From Latrodectus hesperus (Eukaryota; Arthropoda; Arachnida; Araneae; Theridiidae): a stretch of DNA of 64,000 nucleotides. The position numbers were made by a program, and so were the translations under genes. Below are positions 1 to 9,815 of the stretch, in pieces. Each line of letters begins with the position of its first letter. Position 1 is the stretch's first letter. The stretch covers positions 13,130,813-13,194,812 of the forward strand of contig CM075852.1 of assembly GCA_037975125.1 (NCBI GenBank), in the 5' to 3' direction. Below the pieces are notes generated by a model, which worked only from the letters and a program-made list of their open reading frames with translations, was not told the DNA's origin and made no database searches.

Positions 1-271
1 GTGGAATCAAAAGTCCTGTGGTCGGTCATTGAGAAGTTACCATGGGTGCAATGGTCTAGAGAAAATTTCCTCCCCCTTCAGATCAATGTCATAATTAAGG
101 GAGTGGATTCTCTGGTGGTGCCACCTATCGGAGGATTTAAAAAAGAGCAAAGGCGTACTTTCACCTTCGTGGTGCTCTGATTAAAATGAAAGACGTTTCC
201 TATTGACTTAAATTCGCACTGCCAATGGCATAGCGAGCTTGTCTTGTCCAAGTGTCATAAGCAACAACAAC
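1..271 (+). repeat. SINE-A copy, cut by window edge
   Basis: This stretch aligns base for base, with scattered differences, to the body of the complete SINE-A copy at 5238-5623, from its position 5353 onward. The tRNA-like head would lie before base 1. It ends in an AAC-repeat tail at about 262-271, like the other copy. It has no coding capacity; such elements are copied by the machinery of a LINE partner. The identity rests on direct comparison of the two copies. Confidence 0.85.
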
Positions 272-3200
272 ATAAATTTTGAAGCTGAAGTCTGATGAAT
301 CATAAATATTGATTTGATTGAAATAAAAAAACAAATAGCGTCCAATAACACTTAAGCTTCGGTTAGTTAAGCATGAATGAAATTTTGATTAGTAAATGAC
401 CAATTAAGCTTAGATTAATTTATTCTTCATTCACTTCTAAGTTACACAAAGCAATCTGTACTGTATATCTTTCTAAGCCTTTTATTAAAGTATCAGTTTA
501 TGTACAAATTTATTAACAGTTTATTACAAGTGTTATTCAAATTATTGATTGGAGAATGATGAGGACTCCATACGGAATATTCAGTTTTATGCACAAAGAG
601 AAACGCTTATGACCTAAATTTATACCATTTTTGTTTCGATTATATTAGTATAATTATTTTGGGAAAGTATTACAAAATTTTATACTTTTGTATCTAAAAA
701 GTTTTAATGCTATTTATTAAAATTATAATTGACCAAAAAGACACTTAAATGTTGCAAAATATGGTTTTTATTTTTATTGTAACAAATGTCTAAACTCATT
801 TCAAATTGGGCAACATCCTCTTTAGATAATGGTTTAACATATTATACAATCTGACAAGAAAAAGAGAGGGCATTTTATATTTTTACTTATAAAAGAGAAT
901 GTTATCTAGATTACACAAATGTATTAAGAACAATAACCTGTACAATAGGAAATGACAGTCTGAAGCAATGCGATGTTGCAAGCGGCCATACTTTTTCCTT
1001 AGAAAGATGAAATCGAAGATATAATTCTTATATTCGAAATGACAAACATTATTAGTCAACTCCAGTCATGACGGAAGAAATAATGGTTTGAAGTTAATAT
1101 TTTTTTTCACATGAGTATTTTGATTTAAATCCTGTTAAGAATGTCACGCATGCTCCGAAGATCTAAATTCTTTGACTGAAATTTGCAAAAAATAACTAAA
1201 AGGAATGTAGGTTATTTTTAACCAGTCCTAATGTTAATTTGTCATATTTTACATGGAATGATATCTGGCATTGCAATCATAATATATTTATCTACAATGT
1301 GTATGAACTACATTTTGCTCTTCAATGCATCACACTTTCTGCATTTTCTCAGTAAAAGTGTCTGATATATTTTGGTTTTAAACTTAATAATATATTATAC
1401 TCGGGTTTTTTTCTTGTGTGTATTTTAAGAGGAATATTTTCTTATGTATTTTATCACCTATGCATTTATTTTGTTATTATGTTTTACACAGACTGTTTGT
1501 TTTTTAATAGAAATTTGTCGATAATTATTGTTTAGGGAAACTAAATTTCAATTACATTTCCTTTGCTTGTAGAGAATTTAAATTAAAAAAATCTATATCT
1601 CAATATTTTTTTTAAATAAATTGATTTAGATACTGCGCAATTTGATACAAATTTTGTGAATTTTGAGATAATAATTTAAAGAAAGGTTTTTGAAAAACCA
1701 TTCTCCAGTACTTAATACTTTAATTTTTGTTAACTATAAGGCAAAGAAAAGCAAAAATATGTAAGTTAAAAAATCCAAAAATTTTATTAAAAAATTTCTT
1801 TTCATGCATGTACATTTAAAGAAAAAACATTCTTTGATTAAATAAATTATTTTTCCATGTGTATTATGAGGTTACAACAATCAGAAATCTATTTGAGATC
1901 TTTACAAATAGATGCCAAATTCATGTTAATATATAATAATACTTTTTGACTCAAAATATGTTATCAATTGTTCAAGATAATTAAAACCTTGTTTTTATCA
2001 TTTTAATTTTTAAGAATTTCGATTGGTATATAAAATGTTTTGAGGTACAGATAAAAAGATGTTATGATTGGGAAAGGTTTGTTTTATCAACCTTTACTTT
2101 ATGCTCTTTTAGTTATGTTATTTTAATCCCTGTGTGTGTGTCAACGGTTTCTAAACTTATTTTTATAGAAACTTTAAAATAATTTGAACATGCAGGTACT
2201 ATACAACTACTCCCAAATTTGATTAACATACTTTAAATAAATAGTCACATTTACATATTTTTAAACCTTTCTTTAATTGATAATACAATTCACCAAATTA
2301 ATCTAAATAATACTATTATTACTAACTGGAAATGTAAAAGCTAGTAAAAACTTTCCTTGTTTTACAACCAAAAAAAGTATTTGAATTACTGCAGCTGATT
2401 AAAAAAAGTGCTTAAAACTAATTCAGAGCAATTTTCTTATAATAAAGAGGAACTTCATCGAAAACTAATCTAATCTTCATATTTTATTTCAGAATTCAAA
2501 TTGAGAATTTATAATTGAAACTTCAAAATTCTATACCATCAGTTTCTAGAGGTTTTTTTATTTCTCTTGAAAAAAATAAAAATCAAATGTTTGAAATTTA
2601 ATACGGCAAAAAAGAAAAAAGTCGTCAGCATAGAGCATAGGGACTACTTTATTATTTCTTAGTTAAAAATCTCCAACAAATTAGAACATTCGCATAAGCT
2701 TAAAAATATTGCTTATGAGAGTTTCTTTATATATTATTACTTATAAATTATATATTTAATCTTAATTAACATTACTTTTATTACCTTCAATTTTAATGAA
2801 ATATATTTTCATAAACGAATAAAAATATTACGACATTCAATTTCGCCAAATTAATTTATATAAACATCCAAAACTTAGAATATACGATTAAATTTATAAA
2901 TTAGTGAAATATTTAAGGAATTTAACATACCTTTTTGAATTCTTGTAAACATAAAAATCATCAAAATAAAATGCCTCTAAAATATTTTTATGCAATATAA
3001 AATGACATTTTTAGCTTCTAATTACACTTTGATAAAATATCTAATTTCTAGAAAAAGATTACAGTCATTATTTCTGATAGAAAAATAATTCGATAAATTA
3101 CATTTCATAAATATATGGAACTATTTTTCGGACGATGATTAGTTTTTTTTAACAAAAAATAATCTTCACAAATGGAAATAGAGAATGGTTTTGATGCTAA

Positions 3201-3465
3201 TGGGATGGTAATAATTCACCAATGAAAGAAATTTGTTCTTTTTTGTATGCAACGGGAAACCTAAAAGGGGTCATCTAATAACGAGTGAACTCGTCTATTT
3301 CAAATATCCATACATCGAACTCGAGAAGCAGTTATTTTTGCACTTTCTTTGATTTGAATGGAAATAGTTTTTTTTTTAAATTGAAGAACTAGTTGTCTGA
3401 GCTGTGGTATATTTGATTATCACTTGACAATTGTGAGATCAAAGTGAAAATTATTTTCGTTTCAG
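272..3465. other. AT-rich non-coding stretch
   Basis: This is AT-rich sequence with poly-A and poly-T runs and a short TG run near 2131-2140. I see no supported gene, RNA gene or recognisable element. From about 3420 to 3465 the sequence resembles the end of an intron leading to the candidate exon at 3466. Confidence 0.5.
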
Positions 3466-3577
3466 AAAGGCTGATGTGTTATTTAGCACAATTCTTCTTA
3501 AGCCGTCGCTTCTTGAAGATCTGAGAAGTATTATTATCCTAACTAATAGCCTTCAGGCTGTGGCAGCTGCTGTCTAA
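3466..3577 (+). CDS. Candidate terminal coding exon, unknown protein
   Basis: A pyrimidine-rich run ending in TTTCGTTTCAG (a good splice acceptor) is followed by one leftover base and 36 open codons from 3467, closed by TAA at 3575-3577. The predicted peptide begins KADVLFSTILL and ends LQAVAAAV; it is rich in leucine, isoleucine and alanine and has a protein-like composition. The sequence is clearly richer in GC than its surroundings. I do not recognise the protein, and the upstream exons would lie outside the window or far away. Open frames of this length are common by chance here, so the call rests on acceptor, composition and stop together. A mariner element lies 86 bp downstream, where a 3' UTR would be expected. 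Confidence 0.3.
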
Positions 3578-3663
3578 AAAATTAACTTTGACATTATTTT
3601 TTTGGAAAATGTTATTTTGGCTTATAGTATGGCGCTTGAAAAAATTATTTTTGAAACGAAATA

Positions 3664-4539
3664 TTAGGTCTACCGGAAAGTTCTGTCCATTTTAGAATGA
3701 AACAAAGGAATTCATTTATTCATACTTTGGATAAACTTTATTGAATAATATAATTGCCATCATTATTTATGACTTCTTGCCAGTGTGATGGCAATTTGTA
3801 TATCCCATTTTTAAAAAATGTCTTATCTCTAGAGGCCAAAAATTGAACCAGTGCTTGTCTGATATCTTCTTCGTTCTTGAATTGTTTGCCCTGCAAGAAA
3901 TTTTGTAAAGGCAGAAACAAGTGATAATCAGATGGTGCTAGGTCCGGATAGTATGGTGGATGCGACAGAATTTCCCAGCCTAGCTCTGCGACTTTCTGAC
4001 GAGTCCCCAAAGCAGCATGTGGCCTGGCATTGTCATGAAGCAGTATGATGTCCTTCCTATTGAACATCGCCGGCCTCTTTTCTTGGAGTGCTGTTTTTAA
4101 TTTATCCAATTGCTGACAGTACCTCTCCGAATTTAGCCTTTCGTTTGGTTTCAACAGCTCAAAATGTATTGGTCCTCGAATGTCCCACCATATACACAAC
4201 ATTCTCTTGTTCAGGCTCAACTTCGGTTTAGAGGTAGAGGGGGCAGGTTTTCCGGGTTCACAATATGCCCTTTTTCTTATGATGTTTTCATAGGTAATCC
4301 ACTTTTCATCTCCAGTTATGATCCGGTCCAAGAAGGGTTCGATTTTGTTGCGTGCAAGCAGAGATGTGCATATGATGATTCGATCATTCAAATTCTTCTC
4401 ACTTAACTTGTGTGGCACCCATCTCGAATACTTCCACACAAACCCTAGTTTCCGAATAGGGTCGGAAATGGTTTGTTGAGCTGAATACTTGTTGAAACTG
4501 ATTGTAACCGGAGCGGACAGAACTTTCCGGTAGACCTAA
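3664..4539 (-). mobile_element. mariner element, 5'-deleted copy
   Basis: The two ends are 25-bp perfect terminal inverted repeats beginning TTAGGTCTACCGGAAAGT, flanked on both sides by the TA duplication (3662-3663 and 4540-4541) that mariner elements make on insertion. The copy is 876 bp, whereas complete mariners are about 1.3 kb. The missing part is at the transposase 5' end: only about 75 bp separate the right terminal repeat from codons of the middle of the protein. The perfect repeats suggest a fairly young insertion. Because it keeps both ends, it could in principle have been moved by a complete relative elsewhere in the genome. The mariner subfamily was not determined. Confidence 0.93.
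3738..4439 (-). pseudogene. mariner transposase, catalytic domain only
   Basis: This 233-residue frame encodes the C-terminal two thirds of a mariner transposase (cut-and-paste DNA transposition, nucleus). A WVPH-x-L motif lies at residues 7-12. The catalytic aspartates are D44 (TGDEKW), D136 (HDNARPH) and D171 (APSDYH), with exactly 34 residues between the second and third, the mariner DD34D signature. The N-terminal helix-turn-helix region of about 110 residues, which binds the inverted repeats, is missing. The first ATG is internal: the frame stays open upstream without an ATG to about 4530, inside the right inverted repeat, so an internal deletion joined the element end to mid-gene. There is no stop or frameshift within the domain. 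Without the DNA-binding part it should not transpose alone. Confidence 0.9.
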
Positions 4540-4639
4540 TATATTAAATTTATAATATTCAGTAATATTAAATAAAATGTTATTTTTAATACAATTAATG
4601 ATAAATAAAAGTTAAAACATTCATGTGAGTAAGAATAAA

Positions 4640-4985
4640 ACGAAGAACAATATTTACAGTTTCAAATACTAGTGACATTGAAAAAAAGTGGCACTGATGC
4701 CGTATAATCCAGAATGCCAAATTTGATTTTTTTTTTTTGGCGATAAAGAAATGTTGCCAAGATGATGTATTTTGACGAGCACGATGGCGTAAATACTAGG
4801 GTTGCCGAAATAGAATTTTCTGCTATTGATTGTTATAGGGGTCTCTATATCTATGACGTAATAAAAATCAGGTTACCAGATACATCCGGAAAAAAAACCC
4901 CACCAAACTCAGAATTTGACATTTTGGATTATATGGTATCTGTGCCGGAAGTTGTACCCAAAATTTTATGGTACCTGTGAAATTT
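4640..4985 (+). other. GC-richer island with a 72-codon frame, unclassified
   Basis: The stretch after the mariner element is less AT-rich than its flanks and has a 72-codon open frame at 4762-4980 (MMYFDEHDGVNTRVAEIEFS...). I see no recognisable domain and no clear splice or promoter signals. Short matches occur between about 4650-4710 and 5085-5145 (a word near AACAATATTTACAG, then TATAATCC), suggesting an old local duplication or an uncharacterised repeat. It may be a transposon remnant rather than a gene. Confidence 0.15.
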
Positions 4986-5237
4986 TATTTTGGAATATTG
5001 TAATAAATTAATCTATACTTTTGATAGGATTGAATAAAATATTATTATTTTAGAACAGTAAACAAAATTAAAATATATGGGTGAAAATAGTGAATAACAA
5101 TATATTTACAGTTACTGTATCAGTGGTATATAATCCGTATAAATTTTATTTTTATATGTAATACTTCATTCGTGATGTTGAGAAAATTTCTCGGGATAAA
5201 CATGCTAGCTTTGTTTATGATTTCTACTTGTGCTGTC

Positions 5238-5623
5238 AGGCCGTGGTAGCCTAGTGGTTAGGGTAACGGTGTTCCATCCGGAAGGGTGGGGTTCGATTCT
5301 CAATGCCACCAAAGACCCACAGAGTACATGCGATATACGTGCTCGTTAAATCTGTGGAATCGAAAGTCCTGTGGTCGGTCGTTGAGCAGTTACCATAGGT
5401 GCAATGTGGTCTGGAGAAAATATCCTCATCCTTCAGATCAATGCCAAAATTGAGGGAGTAGATCCTCTGGTGCTGCTATCTATCGGAGGATTTGAAGAGC
5501 AAAAGTCGTACTTTCACCTTCATGGTACTTTGATTAAACGAAAGACTCTCCCAATTGACTTAAATTCTCATAGCCAAGGCATAGCAAGCTTGGTTTGTCC
5601 AAGTGTCATTAGTAACAACAACA
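5238..5623 (+). repeat. SINE-A, complete tRNA-derived copy with target duplication
   Basis: The head resembles a tRNA and carries an internal RNA polymerase III promoter: an A box TAGCCTAGTGG (near 5248) and a B box GGTTCGATTC (near 5290). A body unrelated to tRNA follows, then an AAC-repeat tail. The 12-bp direct repeat ACTTGTGCTGTC at 5226-5237 and 5624-5635 is the target-site duplication left by LINE-dependent retrotransposition. Any protein frames in it are chance. A truncated copy lies at 1-271. It is not a working tRNA gene because the head runs straight into the SINE body. Confidence 0.93.
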
Positions 5624-5635
5624 ACTTGTGCTGTC

Positions 5636-7532
5636 GAATTCATATTTATTTTTGATTTTAAAATTTTTCACACTTTTACGTTAGAATAGTTTTCTAGTAG
5701 TACAGATATTATTATGTTAAAATTGTGAAAAATTATTTATACATATATGTGTGTGTGGATTTTCCTCTCATTTAGCTGCAATTTTTCACTTGTAAATAAC
5801 TAGAACTTGCATTCTGAAAATTTGTTAGCTCTTTTGTTTTCCCTTACATTGTTATATTTCTTTTATTTACATTACTGAAGAGAAGTATGAAAATAACTAT
5901 ATTTGAAGGTAATTTTAAAAAAAAGTTGCCAGTAAAAGTGCGACAGTTTTTGTGTGAATAAGTACATTTTTCTTTAACTAGATTTTTGATATACAATAAT
6001 TCATTTACCACGATTTTTCTCTTAAATTTTCAAATTTTATTTTATCAGAAGAAAAGAATTTTTTAGAATTAAGATGCAGAGCTTGTCATTTCACAAAATC
6101 TAAAATTGTATGATACTAAAATTTATCGTACTACAATAAAAAAAAATTCTTGCAGTTTTTTCTTCTTCAACATCAGTTTCAATTGGTTCTAAAACCGTCA
6201 TTTTCCACTTCAATGTTGGCAATGACATCTCGTAAAATGAAATCATTTGATTTAAAAAAAAACAAAATTTATGATATCTAGTGGCGATAAATGTTACAAA
6301 AATATGTGATTTTATATATAAGTTTGTGGTTGAGAAGTTAAGTAATTGAGATTCAATTTTTTTAATTAAAAATTATATAAGTGATCTTGTACTTTAGTTA
6401 ATAATGTCAATGTTTAATTATTATTTTGAGAATTTATATCTAACTAAAATCCAAAATAATATTATAAGCAAATTTTTAAGTGATTATTTTTTATCAAATT
6501 TAAAAATGAAACGTAAAATTAAATGATAATCATAATATTAACTTCTATGTATATTACTTTGAAGAAAAATATTATAATTTAAGTATAATTTTATAATTGT
6601 TAATTTATTTTATATAACTAACCTTATTATAAGTTTGAAGGAAAGTTAGTTTTAATGTTTAATAAAAAGTCATAGGTGAAACAAATATTATTTTAATTTT
6701 ATAAGAAACTATTAGAGTAATTTAAAATTTGAATTGATTGAAAAACAGCATAAAAGTAGAACATAGAAAAAACATTTTTTTTCAAAAACTATTATGGCTA
6801 TTCCACAGTAATAAATTGATGTAATGATCAATAATTTATTAACGAATCTCAAAATATATCAGTTAAATATATTTTATAAGAGAAATTTTTCAATGACAAT
6901 TTGTTAGAATTTTATAACAAGAATGAAATTTTTAATTTAAAAATAAAATTGAGAATGTAAATCATCTTATTTCCTTTCAATGTAAAACTCGAATTTATAC
7001 TAATGATATCATGATAAAAATCAAGCTATACATATTTTTTAGTGAAAGATTTTACTAATTTGCATTTGTTATGTATGTCCTCAAAAAAATCAAAGTTAAT
7101 ATGAATACTTAATAAAATACAGTAAATAAAGATATTTGATTTTCATATTAAAAGTTTTATAAATGAAATATATTATGAGACAGATATTGTTAGAGATATT
7201 CTGAGGAAAGTATTGTATTTATAAAGATAAATTGAAATATAAATAATGCTTATATAAATAACTTTCTTAGCTTCTTTAATTTTTAGAGTTTTTTATGTAA
7301 AAAGTAATATACATTTAGCCAAAATATATCGAAATATATTTGATATTTAAGAAAACTTAAGTTCTATTTTTTAGACAGTTGCTATAGAAGGAATCTATAT
7401 AAGTCCCCCTTTATTTCATAAAACTCTTAAAAAAGGAACGATTACTTTTCCTCAAAAATTGCAAACGAGTTGCTTAATCTATTTAAGGAATGATTAATTT
7501 ATCTGTAATATTATGTGATAAAAAAGAATATC
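5636..7532. other. AT-rich non-coding stretch
   Basis: Very AT-rich sequence with many homopolymer runs and a short GT run at 5748-5756. No gene, RNA or element is supported. Confidence 0.5.
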
Positions 7533-7673
7533 TGTGTTATGAGAGTAATTTGAAGGTGATTGTTATCATACGCGATCACCGTTACTGCATTCTCCTATTA
7601 GTATCGTGAGGATCGAGTAACACGTATAACTGATAACGTTCAGTTATTCACAACACGCTACTCAGATAACACA
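7533..7673. repeat. Possible short LTR-like insertion
   Basis: The segment starts TGTGTTAT and ends ATAACACA, an 8-bp inverted repeat with TG...CA ends as in LTRs. It is flanked by near-identical 5-bp sequences, ATATC on the left and ATACC on the right, the duplication size expected for LTR-element integration. The interior is richer in GC than its surroundings. At 141 bp it would be a short LTR. With a mismatch in the flanking repeat, and GC-rich sequence continuing past the right end, the boundaries may be coincidental. Confidence 0.2.
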
Positions 7674-8110
7674 ATACCACACTAACGAAAAAATTAACTA
7701 GTTCTGCGTTCTTTGTAATTACAATCTCTAACTCTTTCTTTTCCCAATACCTCTATCAGATTTCATAATTGCAGGGAGTAGAACCCATTACTTTCAACTC
7801 ATTATGTTAAGCAACTTCGAAGTGGTTCGTAACAAGTTTTAGTAAGACATTGATCTCTGTTGAGCGACTCATTTCTTAATGCCGATTTGCTTCTTTTTAT
7901 TGACATGCGTAGTTTGGAACAAAAGAACAATGCTCTCCAATCAGTCTTTATGTCCTTTACATTTTCGTGTGTTTTGTTCTGCAGTTGTAAAGATGTTGGC
8001 ATCAATGGATTATACAAATTGAACGATCTCGACAAGCGTTATTCTGTTTCGTTTCAATCCTTGAATATTCTTCTTATAGGTGAGGGAGATTAATTCTAAG
8101 ATAACGTGAT
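7674..8110. other. GC-richer island, open on both strands, unclassified
   Basis: This island stands out from the AT-rich background. It has a 77-codon frame on the plus strand (7860-8093) and a 77-codon frame on the minus strand (7802-8035) over the same bases. Neither shows a domain I recognise. It is probably a remnant of an old repeat or of the insertion just upstream; a host exon cannot be excluded. Confidence 0.15.
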
Positions 8111-9520
8111 TGGTTTGAGCTTCAAATTCCATTTTTAGCTTATTGTCTTAAGTGCCTATTTTGCATTGGATGTGCATTCTTAATGTAACGTTAGTCAATA
8201 AGTGTTTTTAACAACTCAGTATATTTCGGGACATTCATTCATTTTAACGTGTCGTGAGAAAGTACGTTAAGATGATTAATACGTATTAGCTAAATATTTA
8301 ATTATGGGAAAATTTCAAAGAAAAAATCCATGGAAGATAAATAACATGGTGATAATTTTGTCTAAAACATAATTACTTGAGCTTCATAATTTTTGATAAT
8401 ATTATACAAAAATACTTGTTAAATTATGTTTGTTAAATTAGTTTATTAAATGAGAAGTCAAAGAAATAAGAATTATCATCGTCAAGATCAAGAATTCGCT
8501 TTGATCAATAAGACAGCCAGTTCTTTGATTTACTGTATCTAAAGCAAAGACCTTTAATGATTAAAAGTGGAATAAATTCTAATTTCTGAGAAAACAAATT
8601 ATTATTAAATCCTAAAAGTTTTCGGAAATTTCTCAGAATATTACTGCAACTTTTCTAAATTTTAATAAAAATATTGAAAAATTAATGTACACCTTTATAC
8701 AGTTTTATAGTTTATTTTTTTAATACAGTAAATTTAATTTTTGGATTTTGCAAATCTAATCATTATAAATTTAATAGGTAAAATAAATGTAGTTTACTTT
8801 AAGTTATTCGATACTGTTAAATTGATTGAAGAAGCTTGTTTTTTTCATTGTTTGTTCGGAGACTATCTTAAAAGAAACAGACCAAACATTTTTTCAACCA
8901 ATCATAATCTTAATTTCCCTCATAATTTTAATCATAATCCAGATAACAATGAACATAATCTTAAGAAATTATGCTACACTGAAAATATAATCAAAAATAA
9001 AGTTTTTATATATTGTAAAAAATAATAGCAAATAATATTTTAAAATATGAAAAAAATACATAACTATTTTTCATTAAATCAAGTCTTTTTTTAAAAAAAT
9101 TAATCTCTCATATATAATTTGCTTTTATTCTCGAATCATTGTCATTTTCTCAAATTAGAAAAAATTATGCTAAGTGAAACTTCTTTTTAAGAAAAAAAAT
9201 GCATATAATTCTTCGAAGCTATGTTTACTATTGAAATGCTATAACATTATTGCTAAGTGACGTGCTATGGAATAAATTTTAGCATCCTATCAATTCAATT
9301 AAAACTCATTTATAAATTAAATTAAAATTTAAAGATCATTTTACTGATATTTCATTCTTATAAAGAGATTAAAATTTTTAATAGGGATGAAAATTTTTAG
9401 TAAAATCAAGGGATAAAATTTTAATTAAGAAATCTTTCATATTCAAATTTCAATTTTTTTTTAAAAGTTGTATATATCTCTCATCTCTATCAACATTAAT
9501 TATATATGATTTGGTAAAGA
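8111..9520. other. AT-rich non-coding stretch
   Basis: AT-rich sequence. A 94-codon frame at 8741-9025 is rich in Asn, Ile, Leu and Lys, as expected from random AT-rich DNA. Nothing else is supported. Confidence 0.45.
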
Positions 9521-9524
9521 CAGT

Positions 9525-9815
9525 GTTGTTGTTTCTGCACCAGCATGCTACTCTATACCTAGTCTTGAGTTGGGCTCTTTCAGTTAGATAGGAGCAGCCG
9601 GTTTGAGTCTTCATGATTTTGAAGCAAGGGCCTAGCAGAAGGCCCCCAATTATGGTCTGCCACCCCAAGAGGTATCATTTCATTTGGAGGACATTTGACC
9701 ACGCCCAGTTTTAACGTGCTCCAGCCATTTTTAGCGAACATAGCAGATCTTCAGTTCCAGCTCACAGCCTTTTGATGATGAGAACGACGCCCTACCTACC
9801 TAAATCACCATGGCC
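9525..9815 (-). repeat. SINE-C copy, minus strand
   Basis: Read on the minus strand it has a degenerate tRNA-like head (TAGGTAGGTAGGGCGTC near 9785-9800, matching a polymerase III A box), a body, and a tail ending in a CAACAAC run (about 9525-9533 on the plus strand). The body matches the copy at 13559-13815, most clearly at the plus-strand word GGTATCATTTCA followed by TGGAGGACATT. The head-side boundary is approximate and no target-site duplication was found, so this copy is old. Confidence 0.65.

Noticed and set aside
4164..4406. Plus-strand protein frame
   Set aside because: It is the shadow of the mariner transposase on the minus strand.
8741..9025. 94-codon gene
   Set aside because: The composition is Asn/Ile/Leu/Lys-rich, as expected from AT-rich DNA, with no domain and no supporting signals. 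The same reasoning removes frames at 12867-13064, 17071-17271, 20785-21009, 44172-44426, 46657-46851 and 60567-60797.
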